Notes: generated by a model not told the origin, from the sequence alone. Shown: positions 12,926 to 26,664, counted from the stretch's first letter. The stretch is 64,000 bases of DNA from Blasia pusilla (GCA_050084515.1 CM114274.1:6758001-6822000), one strand, 5' to 3'. Numbers and translations are program-made.

Positions 12926-15900
12926 ATGGATCTAAATGAGGCGCCTTCAATGGATGAGGATGAGGAAGAAAGAGTGGAATCGGCAGTGGATACGATGCGC
13001 AGGGAGCGAGAGGAGCGGAAACTCATGATGAAAAGGAAGCGGGAAGAAGAACGGCTGGAGGCTAAGAATGGGAATAAACCTTACCGGCCTTCGGCGCCAA
13101 GGCCAACAGAGGTCTCCCGGACTGCAGGACTTAATCTTCCCGAAGGTAATTTGAATTGTTGTGAGATTTTAGGGGTCCCACGTTCGTAGTTAGGTGGAAA
13201 AGAACTGGCCCTGTGAACTTTTGCGGCTTACAGACTGCGCACTGGTAACTATTCACTTCGGCTTCTGGGTTGATTTGGAAATTTCGGTGAATGCATGGAT
13301 ATGTAGGTTGGTTGGATTGTCCGAGCATGGGTGAGCCTTGTGCGGGCCTGCTTATTCCATCAAAAGTGCCTCTTGGTGAACGCTTCAACGAAGTTATTCC
13401 ACCTGGAAAGCGGTTCTCCAAGACTCATGTTTTGCGACATCAACGAGCCATGGGCCGTGAGGTTGAAATTTGCTCTCCTATTGTCGAATTTCACACGGCT
13501 TACCTGCCCTGTATGTGTACATTTTGCACTTATTCAATGTCTCTACGGACTCGAAGCGATTGGATCTTATTTCTGAACGTTCCCCTCTCCACGGTCTCCT
13601 CTGCCGGTCATGTGACAGATTGCTCTGGTTATCGACTTGACTAACACAAGTCGATATTATCCACCTCAAGAATGGGTTAAAGGAGGTGTTAAACATGTTA
13701 AGGTGACGATCAGTAACTTTCTCCTCGCTGAAGCTTGAGATGTGTAGTTTAGATTTACATTATCCCGTCGCCATGTCAAACTCTGTCACCATATTTTTAA
13801 CAATCACTTCAATCTGAGCAGGTTCCTTGTAGAGGGCGTGATGAGGTTCCCGAACCTGAAGCTGTCAACCAATTTGTGTACGAGGTAAATGGAGAGAAAC
13901 GGACCGAAAGGTTGCCTCGCCCTCCTGCACCATGACATTGGGGATAATCATTCCGTAGCTTTCGATTGCTCCCTCAACCCTTCTGTACCTTCTCCTTTCG
14001 TATCCTTGTGAAGAAGGGATGCAGTGGAAGTATTTGAGCATGGAGCGATTCCTCTGGTGACGCAAAAGGCCCGTTTGACCCACGAGGAATATGCCCTTAC
14101 TTCTTTCCCTTATTTTTAATTGGCTCGCCCAAAGAATTTGTGATGAATACACAATCATGTGGGAATTTAAGCTGTTCTTCCTTGTCAGGTCATCAAATTT
14201 CAGCACAGCGTTGCAGCCAAGCAACCTGGAGCCAAGAAATGTGTGCTAGTGCATTGTACACATGGACACAATCGGACAGGATTTATGATCGTGCATTACA
14301 TGATGCGCACTCAATTTACAAGTGTAGAGAAGGCAAGTGCAGTTATTGCGACACTCTAGGCCAGTGACTTCTTGCTTCGTACTATCACTATGTTGGCGAC
14401 ATTCTGACGTTTCTGACATGTTTGTAGGTCTCTTACCTTTGTCTTGAAACTTTGGAAACAATTTCTTACAATAATCTTTGAAATTGTCCTCTTAAGCAGT
14501 GTGTGCAATTATTCTCAAAAGCAAGGCCTCCAGGGATTTATAAACAGGATTATATCGAAAGTCTCTACACATTTTACAATGAAAGGAAGCCAGAGCCACT
14601 GATTTTTCCAGGCACTCCTGATTGGAAGAGACCCACAGATGTTGATCTCAATGGAGAAGCAAGAAATGATGATGATGATGATGATGATGATGGAGGAATC
14701 CTGGCTGCACTTCAGGTTGGAACATTTCTTCAACTGTTCAATTCAAGTCAAAACCTGTTGTGTCGCCTTTGTCATCACCTTTAATACAGTGCAAAAGAAC
14801 CTTGGGAAGGTTCTCTTGCACAGTATTAAAGAATTCAGCTTGAGCTTCTTTACTTCTTTTGCACAAACGCAACTGACGATTTGGACCTCAGTAGATTTCT
14901 GCTGAAATCAAGTGCATGCCACGTTAAAACTTCCTCTTCTATCATCCCATGAGCTTGTGGTTGAATAATCCCAAAGGTCATCTGACAATTATGTTTGGTT
15001 GGATGAACAGGAAGATGCAATTGTTGGACCTCTTACAATGACAAATGATGATGTGCTAGGGGCTGGCATATCAGAAGAGCAGCAGTTTGAAATGCAGAAG
15101 TACATATGCTGCCAACTCGGAGTGGTAAGTGCCTGTGAACGCATGGATCTTTCCTGTGTCATAAGCGAAAAGAAAGATCACCTTAAGCATATTGTGTGAA
15201 ACTATAGCACCTCTGTCCAGACCGGCAGGACAATCCAAGGAATTCCTGTAATTAATTTGAATTGGTAAAAGCTGATTGTGCCCAGAATTGTCTTCTGGTA
15301 CATTTATTGAAAATCCACCATGATGGGAGTTCTATCTCAAGGAACTTGTCCATGGCATGATCCCCTTTGTGACACCCAGAGTCCTACCTGGGGAAAACCC
15401 TTCCTATGAAAGTGGGGTGATTAACCAAGGTTGCTTGGCTTGTTTCTTTGTGCCAGTACTGTGTGCATAAGAGAACAGTCATATGATCTCCGTATTCATG
15501 GTGCTACTGCCTCTGTTTCGTTCTGGATGAATCGCATTGGAATGGGCAGGGCAGAGCAGGAGTCATCATTACCTTATGATGGTGTGCTTGTTCGTCAATC
15601 CACATTTGATGTTCATAGCACATCCATGACATATCGTGTGCGCTGACATCTACGTATGTGTGGCGTACTTTCCGGCTGGGGCAGTCTGGGCATCAGTCCT
15701 CAAGATTTCCAGGATCACAGCCAGTTTCACTTGACAGGTGAGGGCATATCAGTCTCTTACTCCATGAGCCATCTTATCACTGAGTTATTTACCTTTAATG
15801 TGTCTTCTTTTATTTTTTGCTCAAAGTATTTCATTGCGACGAAATTTGATGAGCTTGTTGGTCAGCTTGCTAGTACTATCTAATCTGCGCATGTTATATT

Positions 15901-18362
15901 CAGGAAGAATTTGCAGCTACTAAAGCAGCGGTATTATTATGCAACATGGAAAGCAGATGGAACACGTTACATGATGTTTCTTACTCGTGACGGATGTTAT
16001 TTAATTGACCGCAACTTTCGGTTCAGAAGGGTTCAATTGCACTTTCCAACAAAGGTATTTTGACTTGTACATGTTCTAATAGCCCCCTAGATAAATCATT
16101 TTGGCTTCCTTCAATGATTTGCTGTCTTTGTGTTTGTAAGTTAGTAAATTATGTTGTACTTGTGGTCAAACAGTTGAATAAAGATGGAAGGCCGGATATC
16201 CATCACCTCACTCTGTTGGATGGGGAGATGGTTATTGACACCCTACCTGACAGCAATGTTCAGTCAAGAAGATATCTGGTTTATGATCTGATGATATTAA
16301 ATACGGCTTCACTTGTGAAGGTAGTCTCAAACTGCCTTTATTAGTTAAGATCTGTTATGGGAATCAGCAGTTCATTGAAAATGTTATGTTAAGTGGTTGT
16401 CCTGAAACTTAGGGAATGACACATAGAATGCTGAAAATGTTATGTTAAGTGGTTGTCCTGAAACTTAGGGAATGACACATAGAATGCTGGATTGTTATTG
16501 TTTGTGAGCTTAACTGATGGTTGTATCCTCGTTGTATTACTGCATAGGCGGCTCTACCCTTAGCGCTAATCCATCTGACTTTCTACCCAGTCCTCAGGGT
16601 GCTTACCATCCTTGATAGATGAAAGGTCGGTGGTTCACATTCAAACTGCTTTTTGTTGATTGTTGTCTACTTCTGGTGTTTGGACAGTATCCTTTCTTTG
16701 AAAGGTGGAAGCTCATAAAAGACGAGGTGATTGATCCCCGATCAATGGCCAAGCTCAGGGGTGGGCGTTACATGTATGAGTTGGAGAAATTCTCGGTAAG
16801 TTCTAGTATTCCCAAAGTATTTTAGGATACCACAAGTCTTGAAATTATTCCAGAGTTATGGGAAATTGTCTTCCCAGAGACACTGCCTGGAGGTGGCATG
16901 GTACCATGGTCCTGAATAATTTTGAACATTTGGATAATGCTTCATGAATCAAAACAGGTTAGGAGGAAAGATTTCTGGATGTTGTCAACAACAGAAAAAC
17001 TTCTTGCTGACTTTATTCCCAAACTCCCCCACGAAGCAGACGGTCTCATTTTGCAGGTCTTTATTCTTAACCCTCTGAGTATCTGCATGAGTATCTTCTG
17101 GTAATGCAAGTGCAGTTGACCTTTTGAATTTTCTCGTTACTATTTCGGCCTACTTTTGACATGCATGGGTCCCTTGTATGTCTGAGCAGGGTTGGGATGA
17201 TATGTACGTGTGTCGGACCCATGAAGGTCTCTTGAAGTGGAAATATGCCCGAATGAATTCAGTTGATTTCCTCCTACAGGTATCTTCTTCATGCTTGTTG
17301 TTCATATCCCTGTGTTTATGCACTAGAATGATGCACCAAGGAATGATATTTGGTGGAATGATACACAAGCAATGACTTAAATTGATCATTGAAACTAGTG
17401 TATAGAAGGTATGAAACACCTAGTTCAAGTATCCAATTTCTTTATCATAGCAAAAGCGAACAATGCATTCTTTGTTTTAATCCATGTGATTTGAATACAG
17501 GTTTCAGCTAGTGGTCAAAATTCTCTTTATTTAATGGAGAGAGGATTAAAGATGAAGCAGCTGGACGGAGCACATGTGACGTTCCCTGGTAAGGCTGGAA
17601 GATTTGGTGGCTATAATCGCCTTTGCTAGTTTCTGGTAGGACTTGTAGGAGGCAAAACGTTGTGCTGGTGATTTTTTTTGTTTGCCAATAGTTCATTGAA
17701 AGAGTCATGAGTTGTCAGGTCCTGGATTGCAAGTAGTTGAGAATTTCAGCTCAACCTCTACTGAAATATGATGGACTAGTACTACACTGCCTGCCCATGC
17801 GATTCACTGGGCTGGATTAGCAGACCCCTTATATAGCCTTTTCTTCTTTTAGAAGGATTCACTTCTTTTAGTAAGTGTGAACTTCCATTCCCAGGAAGAA
17901 CCTTGTCGGACATCTATCCTTAAAAGTATATATGTCCAGGATGTCTGTTATGCCCATATACTACTCACTGTGTTTCTGTTTAATGCTTGTAGAAGGCACA
18001 GATGTCTCACTCTTGGTAGGCAAAATCATCGAATGCTCCTGGAATCCTGATGAGAATCAGTGGGAGTTCATGCGGATTCGGAAAGATAAAGAAACACCAA
18101 ATGCATGGCATGTGTACGAAAAGGTGAGACTGGGATGTTTTGGTTGATGAGCACATCCTTGAGTAGCATTTGTTGGAAAGTGGCTCAATGTTTTAATGCC
18201 ATGTCATTTGTACAGGTCATGGCCAGTATTCAGGACAAGATCACAGAGGAGGTCTTGTTAGAAGAGATACGAGAGATTTGTCACCTGCCAATGTATGCAG
18301 AGCGGATTGCTCAGACTCAAAGAGAACAAAAATATTCTCAGCAGCGTTCTCGAGGCAGATAA
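12926..18362 (+). CDS. Bifunctional mRNA capping enzyme (RNA 5'-triphosphatase + guanylyltransferase)
   Basis: Nuclear enzyme that removes the gamma-phosphate of nascent pre-mRNA and adds the GMP cap. Exons: 12926-13145, 13307-13461, 13619-13702, 13822-13884, 14189-14332, 14500-14715, 15011-15124, 15685-15737, 15904-16054, 16174-16320, 16688-16795, 16958-17056, 17190-17279, 17501-17588, 17993-18123, 18216-18362. They total 2010 nt, or 669 aa, which matches the plant family length. The N-terminal half is a cysteine-phosphatase-type triphosphatase with signature HCTHGHNRTG (exon 5). A (GAT)8 Asp run links the halves. The guanylyltransferase half shows motif I KADGTR (lysine nucleophile, exon 9), LLDGEMVID, HEADGLI and LLKWK. 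The start MDLNEAPS matches plant homologues. All introns are GT-AG except intron 5, which starts with GC. No lesion is seen. Confidence 0.96.
14333..14499 (+). other. GC-AG intron of the capping enzyme gene
   Basis: The donor is AAG|GCAAGT, a U1 match except for C at +2. The acceptor is AAGCAG. This junction is the only one that keeps the frame (VEK|CVQLFSKARPPG) and matches the recalled family sequence. The nearby GT at 14337 would break the frame. Confidence 0.8.
14780..14830. repeat. Near-perfect 24-bp inverted repeat (hairpin) in capping enzyme intron 6
   Basis: The arms 14780-14803 and 14807-14830 pair at 22 of 24 positions around a GGG loop. The hairpin lies entirely in the intron 14716-15010. 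It could be a mini foldback element or a transcribed hairpin. Its length is short for a plant miRNA precursor. Confidence 0.85.
16376..16489. repeat. Exact 56-bp tandem duplication in capping enzyme intron 10
   Basis: The unit beginning TGAAAATGTTATGTTAAGTG occurs at 16376 and again at 16432 with no differences seen. It lies inside the intron 16321-16687 and does not touch exons. The identity suggests a recent event or an assembly duplication. Confidence 0.9.
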
Positions 18363-20977
18363 AACCGTTGTACATCACTATCAATCCTGGATATATCACA
18401 TTGTACTTCATGGGACAGAAGAGATTTGCAATGTCACTCAATCCTTTAGTCAAGTGCAGGTGTTTGCTTGTGAACATTTTCATCATCATAAAGTTACTCT
18501 AGGTGTCCACCAAATCCCCCTGCTCAATCACAATCCTGGACACATAGAATTTGTGGATCTACTTAAAAAATCACTGGTCCATGTACAGTTGAGTGTTTTT
18601 CTGAAGGTGCATGAAAATTACCTGGACGGGCAACTTTACTTGGCCTGTCATCCTTTTTTTTTTTTTTTTAGGATTTCTGACTTTCAGATCTATCACTTAG
18701 AGGAAAGGTTAAGGTTACGAGAAAGGGAATAAAAAAGTAAAAATAAAAGGTGGGCTATTGGCATGGAGAGGTCACTGAGCTGATTCTAGGTTTCCTTCCT
18801 TTCGAAGTTGGAAGAAATGGAAACTTAACAGGTTAAACCTTACACTAGAGATTATCTGTCGTTTATGTGTGTACACTTGCTTTTTGCCATTCCAACATTT
18901 TGTTCTCCCCGGCAAGTCCAGATTTTATAGCCCCGGTGTTGCAGTCTACCAACGTCAGAGGCAGATTCAACTACGCCACTCTGGTTTATGTGAAGCAGTA
19001 AATTGTTACCTGAGCGAGTGGATACTTCGTCAACATGCCAAAAGCATGAGTTCATCTCACTCCTATTGGCTCTCTGGTTCAGTCGAACTGACTTATCACC
19101 ATATTTAGAGTCTCTGGAGTGCTTTTGTAGCTGTCAAATGTGCCGGCTATGGAGAAAATTGTCTACCCGTTTACCGTTTCGACAGCCATGGTGTTACGTA
19201 GAGGTCTCATGGGTACTCGATCTTGCATCCGCATTGACAATAGAGCTACATCAGTGGTTCTTTCCGCCAGTGCCTACGGAAGGGTCGCGTCATAGACACA
19301 GACGAACACAGACAAACTACCGAGAAAGTCACGAACGGACTCATATCAGAGTTGACTACCTCCATATCTCCAACTCGTTCCCAAATTTTACTCTGCATCT
19401 CCCACACAATATGTTCTACTGAACGAAGAGCAACTCCCAAGAAGGCCGTGTCCAACGTAAGCTCTAACAGTTTTTCCCCCTTGAGATGGTGTGGAAGTAA
19501 TGGTAATGAAAACAACCTGGAGTGACAGACTCACAGTTAACGACAGCTGAAAAATAGGTATAGAATGAAACGTGGATACACAACTTAGCATTTTCATAAG
19601 CTCGTGGCTGTGTGGGGCATTATTTCAAGTGGAAGTGCTTTATCCTAGACGGCACCACATGGTTCAGTTGCAAAACATGTTGCTAAATAGTAGGCATACC
19701 AACTTAGGTACTACGATTATTTTTTACTTATTGAAAGTTATATTTCTTTCAAATTTATATATAACTCCACCGTTTTAAGATTAGAGTATAGAGGTTATAT
19801 TTTAATTTGGAGGAGAAGTAACATTTCACTAATCCCAATTAAAAGAACCTCTAATTTAATGAGGTAATATCTTCATTAGAAGATTCTCTAAGGTAATGAG
19901 GTCGTATCTCCACTCAGATTAGTGCAATGTAGAAATTAGTGTGCAGCCTTCTCATATCATAGGGGTGGAGAATATCCACTTTCCCAACCCCTGCCCAAGA
20001 GGCACCAATCATTTACCGTGGTGCATATTATGAGTGGAGAAATACTCAAGAAATGCCAAAAATAAACTTAACTATATCTTTGACTCAATCATTGTTGTGA
20101 CAATGTACTATTTAAATTGCTGTTTTAAAACTGCCTGTTTTACGTTTTCGAACCTTGATTCTCCACTTCCTCCTAGGCCTTCAATCAGTAGGAAAATTTG
20201 TGCTAATTTCATTTATATTTGGAGCCATAGAAACCTTCCCATGGTATTTGCATTAAAACAAGATCTTGTTTCCCACATAATTTCGCCCTTCAATCAAATC
20301 TATATTATGGGGTTAGATCCTCCCTCCTAACGACTCCTGTCCTATGGGGCTTCCTTGGTGGTGACACGTGGCACCACAGAAATTAAATATAATTTGATTG
20401 AGAGAAAGTGCGTACCCTATTTTTTCCAAAGCGGTGGCACATGGCATCGCTTGAGTATAAATAATATTGGCTCCCCTAATACCTCAACTTTTCATTTCTC
20501 ACCATAATACCCACCGACCAAAACACTTATTAATTAACATCAATGAGATAATTTTCCTCTTCCATTCAAATTCCTTTCCACTTCCATGACTGGACATTTG
20601 CCAAGGTCCATTCCTTCACAACACAACACAACACGTTCTTCAGACGAAACCGAGCTAGTAAGTCAAGACACCTGCTGATGTCGATATTCAATCATTTCAC
20701 AAATGCGAGAATGCTTGCTCATGGTTGAGGTCACTGAGAAAGTAGGTTTTCCAATCCAAAACATTTATAATCTACAAAACTTGATGGCTATGTAAGATCC
20801 TCACTCTTCCCGGAGCCTAGGAAGAAAAGACAAGCCCCACTGAGATCACTCTGACCGTACTGATCCGTCTTGGTACTAAGCTTTGGGGAAAGCCCATCCA
20901 GGTATCAGCATTACTCCCTTGGGAGATAAGTTTCAGAATGGCGATGATGAACATTAAGTTTTGAGTTGGGAGGGTCC
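18363..20977. other. Convergent intergenic region (3' flanks of capping enzyme and CCT5)
   Basis: It lies between two convergently transcribed genes and should contain both 3' UTRs. A poly-T tract is present near 18652-18670. The GC-richer stretch 18850-19600 has open frames but none with a recognisable domain or exon structure. I see no gene here. Confidence 0.55.
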
Positions 20978-23900
20978 TCAGAAGGTAGAGGGTGTGATGA
21001 CATCATCTATCTTAAGAATCATCTTCACGACCTGGGTTGCTAGTTGTATTTGCTGCTTCTTTCCTATTAGTGTCTCAAAAACATTTTGCTCCCGCATGTC
21101 ATTTGTACCCACATCATTGCAGTCAATACCCAGGTGTGGATTCTTCTCCTGCAGAAACACCCAGACAAGACCAGATGGATATCAGTATCCAAGGACCTTG
21201 TCGATAGAAATATTACAGCTTTAAGCTGACACAGCGGAATCAGAGTATGGCTGGGCAAAGAGTATGTGTGACCCTTTCACTCAATACACCAGTCATAGAA
21301 TAACCCACTGCCTGAAAAAGGAAATGGGGACATTTTGGGATGATAAAGTGAGATAAGACATACGGCAGCAACTTACTTTAACTTGTTGAGCCTTAACAGC
21401 TGTCAAGGTATTAATAGGTTGCAACCCACTGTTCTCTGCAAGAGCCATGGGCACTGCATCCAATGCATCTGCAAAGGCACGCATAGCATACTGCAATCGG
21501 AGAGCAAAGTTAGGAAACCAGCCTCATCATTCCAAATGAAAATCTGAGTCAAAAGTCCTGTTGTGGCTACTGCTGTTGAGTCAGATCTAGCCCTCACAGA
21601 GATAGGTGAAGGAATGAAACACTTCTCAGAGTTTGAGATCATTGAGGAGGAAGTTCAGCTCCTTAAATTTTTCTAGGAGAGGGGGTCTATGAGAGTTACC
21701 TGTTCCACTCCAGGGACCTTGTCAGAAGCAGCCTCAACTGCCAAAGAGCATGCAATTTCTGCTGATCCCCCACCATAGACAATTGAATTGTCTCGAATCA
21801 AGTTGCGAGCTACACACAATGCATCATGAACACTCCTCTTTGTCTCCTCGATCATCATCTTATTACCTGCGGGTAAAGATTGTAGGAGAGGAATTTCAGA
21901 GGGTGGACCCGGCACTTAGCACCACATCAAAATACCTCCAGCAAGCATTAAATGGTTTCCAATAACATTGTTCAGGGATGCTCACCTCCATGGAATTCCT
22001 ACATTGGAGCATTCAGAAACTAGTGGTTTCCAGGATCCATCCCAATAATCTCACCAAAGATCACAACTTTAGCATTTACAATTCAAAATGGCTTAGACAC
22101 GCTAAATGACTAAACAATCACAGAAGTTTGCTCTCACCACCACGGATGAAGATTGTCACCGCTCTGGAATTGGCACATTCCTCAATATAAAGCATGCGGC
22201 CTTTGGTGGTTCCGAATGCTTTCTCCCTCACAAGACCAGCCTTCAGAGGGGATGGAATCAAATTAGCGATTCAAAACTGCCTTCTTCCATGAATATTATC
22301 AAAGTGCTAGTGTTGCGTTCATAAAGTTTACAAATCTCAAGTGGAAGATATCAGACTCCACTACAAGCTTCTGTGATTGTGCACCTCATCCCTAAATTGT
22401 TCCCCCGTCTGAGAATACTATAAAATGAACCCCCACAAGTCATTTGAATACGCCTACCTTGCCTAACTTATCCGCAGTGAGTTCTTGAAATCTTGGCACT
22501 ATGCGCCCACCTTCAATGTATCAGCACAAAATAACCATCAGAGAGTAGTTCAACATGGACATCCTCAGTGCAACCACAACCTGCAATCTCCAATTCATTC
22601 GAAGGTCCGCACTTGCATTCACTCATTCACATCAGAAATGATGAAAGAAGGTAAGGAATGCATGATCTTGATCTCCCAACACCAGGCACTGCAGAATGAC
22701 TATTATCAAGATATGGACAAAATACTTTCTCTGGGCCAAATTGTTACTTGATCCTTAGCTACACCTCTCTGTAAGAACCATGGGGGGAACAGAGTCAAAA
22801 TACCTGTTGCAATAGCAATCAACTCAAGCTCCACACCACCAACCCACCGAACAGCCGGTAATCCTTTGTGCATCAGCAAGTGATTGGCTTCATCATCAAA
22901 GCCCCATTGGCAGATGACAAGAGTCGCTCCAACATCCTGGAGTACGTGGAAGAACCGACTTAGGAAATGCTGATTTTCAAGCCCTCCAATGTTTACTCAG
23001 GCAAGAAAGATACTGCTCCGTAGAGCCTTTAGATGTAGCATGATGGAAACTAGATATGTAGGAAGCACATATAGGTAAGTGTGCCTCACCTTGCACTGCT
23101 GTACCATGTCATCAAAGTATTTCTTCTCCTGCTCTTTCAGTGCTTCAAACTTTTCAACCGAGTCAATATCCACTTTATGTTTAGTCTTAGGTTTCGGGGG
23201 TTCAAAGGGACAAGTCAGAATTGCGATTTTAGCATCTTCAATATGTTTGGGCATCTGCGGATGGCTCATATCCTTGTCCACTACAATACCATACACTAGT
23301 TCAGTGTCCTCCAAACGACCACCAACTTTCCCCTCAACCTTGATCAGATCCAAATTCACATCTCTTCTCTCCAAATCCGCAACAGCAAGAACAGCTTTAA
23401 CAGCTATCTCGGCCAAGTCTCGTTTGCACCTCCCAACACTGCCATTCAAACAGAGTAGACCCATCAAACTTCTGGACATCACTCTCTTTCATCCACACTA
23501 AAGTGTTTCTCCCACCTATGGCAAAACTGCTACAAACAGGTGGGTGGTTCAAACGCTTATTCCCTAACCTAATAATCAGACAATCAGAACAATCTCTGCA
23601 AAACAACCACCAGATATGAATTACTTACATTTTGGAGGAGAGAGTTGTCATGCAAGTTTGAACAAGGGGCTCGAAATTGGAAATATCATACTCGAACTTC
23701 GTTGCAATGTTTGAGAGAGTCTCAACAGCAATTCTGGAAGCCATCTCATAACCCTCTGCAACTCGAATAGGATGAATCCCTCTTTCGAGAAGCACCTCTG
23801 CCTGCTCAAGGAGAGCTCCAGCTGTGACCACCACACCAGTTGTTCCATCTCCTATTTCGTAATCTTGACTCCTTGAGAGCTCCACCATTAGTTTCCCTAT

Positions 23901-25504
23901 CTGGTTCTCCACCTCCATTTGCTCGAGAATCGTAGCTCCGTCATTGGCTGCCACCAAGAAACATCGTCAGTTAGACAGCTTGTCAGAGCCTTGCGTCACG
24001 GAGTGGTAGTAAATGTCAAGCGGTCCAACGACACACTCCAAAACAGCCCCAACTGAAATAACAGTAAGTGGTTCTTGAAACGACTACATAACTGAACACA
24101 TTCACAAAATGTTTATGGCACTGTAAAGTAAATTTACGGACATCTTCCACAACCCCTCGCACTCTGATAGATGACTACCCTGATCAGACTGTCTACTGCC
24201 GCACCATTCGTGAAGCTGCAGTCACGAGGCTCCAACGCCTCAGAAACAAACCCTACGGCCAGTATGCTTTGACTGCGATTAGTAAAACTGAAACAAGCGT
24301 TCTCATTCTTACGTCTTGAACTGAGCACGTCTGTTGTTCTAGAGGACAATCTGGACACGCGGTAAATCCCAGAGATGAAGCATTCTACCACTCCCCAACC
24401 CAAGTGTAACCTACTGGCCGCCAGTAGTATTTTGCCGCATGAAGAGCGGGAGCCTCTCGAGGTCCACCAACACACTGGTTACTGTTATGTCTGTAAGGTG
24501 CTACAGCTCTCATTGAAAATGCTCATAACGCCAGGTCTCTACAGTTTCATTGGCGGCTGCGTATTCAGACATAACATGATTATTGAATTCGATTCTTGGG
24601 ATCGGTACAACGGCTGGACGAGAGACAGGCGTGAAAGAACTAGTCTACGTTATAGAGGATGAGTCTAAGTTAATTAAAAACCAAAATCCAGAAGTCACAC
24701 CAAAGAGGGTAGACTGCCTCAATAACGAAAACTTTCCCGTAAAGAATTTCCGCACGTGACATTGACGGGTAATCAGAGTCGCAAACCAAAGGACGAGTCA
24801 ACTCAAATCCGATGATTATAATGGCGGGAATAGGTGCATATCCCGCTGAAAACAAAGCACATAGGGTGGAACTACATCCACAGTCAACAAACAATGTGAT
24901 CGTAACTATTCAGTCCTAACAGCCACAGCCTGTTCGTAGTGATACGACTTCGTGTACAGTTTGCTCCGGTTGAGACGTGAATATGAACTCTGCCTTGATT
25001 CTAACAAATTTAATCAACAGAGCACTACACAGACTGCCAATCTACTTTTATCTCCGATCGCAGGAAAGACCAGAAATAATCTTGAGTACTCTTCGCTCTT
25101 CCATCTAAAACCAAGGGTACCAAGGAGAGAGACGTCGTGAAACGAATCTCCAGGAACAGAGGAACTCAAATATTTACACTGCTTCAGATGGAAAGCTACC
25201 AGGACAAACGATCCAACCCAAACACAAGTCCCAGGGCCCCGTTGAGACCAAACACAAAACAAACCACGGATTTCCTTCGGAGTTCCAGCATCCGAGGGCA
25301 CTTACTTATGGTAACATCTCCATCGGGGCTCTGCAGCATTTTGTCCATCCCCTTGGGACCGAGAGAGGTGCGCAGGATCCGAGCCACGGACTTCGCAGCC
25401 ATGATATTCGCCTTCTGCGCATCTAGTCCCCGGACCCTGGACTTCTGTTCTTGCTCTCGGATGATAATGAACGGCCTTCCATACTCATCAAATGCCAGCG
25501 CCAT
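20978..25504 (-). CDS. CCT5: T-complex protein 1 subunit epsilon (CCT5, group II chaperonin)
   Basis: Subunit of the cytosolic TRiC/CCT ring complex, which folds actin, tubulin and other clients using ATP. Exons on the minus strand, 5' to 3': 25306-25504, 23629-23947, 23090-23438, 22804-22936, 22458-22510, 22138-22240, 21700-21866, 21377-21490, 20978-21148. They total 1608 nt, or 535 aa, the usual plant length. Seen: start [12 protein letters not shown], the chaperonin ATP-binding signatures [11 protein letters not shown] and [19 protein letters not shown], the conserved [14 protein letters not shown] block, and the C-terminal [13 protein letters not shown] and KIDDVI. All nine exons join in phase through GT-AG introns. 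Intron 1 is the longest, about 1.36 kb. An in-frame upstream ATG at 25573 was rejected because the family starts at MALAFDE. No lesion is seen. Confidence 0.97.
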
Positions 25505-26664
25505 CGCAAGCCCCAATAGCCAACGCGCGTCCGGTACTCCAAAGCGAAGCTCCGCTGCGATCAATCCATGCACCGGAAGCTCTGGATGATCACGACCTAA
25601 TCGATTCGACTCGAGTGATGGAAACGTTCACTGAAGTGCCAGTGTAGTCGTCTTGTTCTCGCAGCCTTCAGCCTATTCTGTTCCCGCTCCCGCCTCCACC
25701 TCCTCTTCACCTCCCCTCCCTTCTGTGTCTTGTCTTCTTCCCGGAGGCCACACTATATTCGGTACCACCGCTCGCTTCACACCCGTCATGTCTCATTAAA
25801 TTGAGAGGGCTTTCATTTTACGAACTCCTCTCCACTTAGCATTTTCATTAATGCATCTATGCCCTTTAAACATCTTTGAGGCCAAGCATCTCCAAGTAAA
25901 TGTTGTTCTCTAACCAAAAGTGGGAAAGGCCACGAGAAAATAGAGAGTGTGGAGGTATTCCAATTGCAATAGGACACAAGGCATAAGGAGATCAGAAAGT
26001 ATTTTCATTCACATAAATAACAACTATATACTATATGTGGGAGCACTTTACATCCATTCTTCCATATTGGAACTTAACGTAAATTTTACCATAATTCCAT
26101 TACTATGGATAGAGGTCTCGACGCAATGCGAGTTCATTTTTGCCAGGAGTTACTACTTTGGGATGCCATTACAACTTTCAATTTGCAACTCCATCTTGTG
26201 CGACTCCATAGCGGTTTGATGCAACTTTGGGAGTCGACTTTCTTTTGCTTGCGAGTTCATAAAACCATTTTCTAGTTGTAGATGATTCGCAAGTTTGTTG
26301 CAGACAAGTTTGAATCGCAAACAGAGTGCAAAGAAGAGTTACTGAGACTTGCACTTTGCAATTCCGAATTCTTGCATTTGAGGTGCCGAAGACTAACTGT
26401 TGGATTGCTTGGAGTTGCAAATAGGAAGTCATCTTCCTTTAGTTATAAAAGGCACTCCAAGAAATTTAGGGTCCTCATTTCTTGCTTGTGATCCTTCTTG
26501 GTGACAAAGGAGTTTGGGAAAACCTTGAAGAGTCGAGAGGGGGACACCATTATGTTCGACAATAGCATGATCACTTGGGAGTGTAGTGAGACACAAAAGG
26601 TTCTATTTTTGTTGGTTCCTTTGGTGAGAAGCATGTACTAGCTCGTATGTGCATCAAATGAAGT
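25505..26664. other. CCT5 upstream region and intergenic DNA
   Basis: From 25505 to about 25800 is GC-rich and should hold the CCT5 5' UTR and promoter. A minus-strand ATATAG near 25750 is a weak TATA candidate. Beyond that the sequence is repeat-like. It adjoins the 3' end of a minus-strand retrotransposon remnant, so part may be decayed LTR, but I could not align it with the LTRs at 44-57 kb. Confidence 0.4.

Noticed and set aside
22997-23501. Long plus-strand open frame (23079-23501) opposite CCT5 exon 3
   Set aside because: Antisense shadow of a strongly conserved coding exon; it has no domain.
25505-25573. Upstream in-frame ATG extending CCT5 by 23 residues
   Set aside because: Family proteins start at MALAFDE. 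The extension ([12 protein letters not shown]...) has no counterpart and is probably 5' UTR read through.
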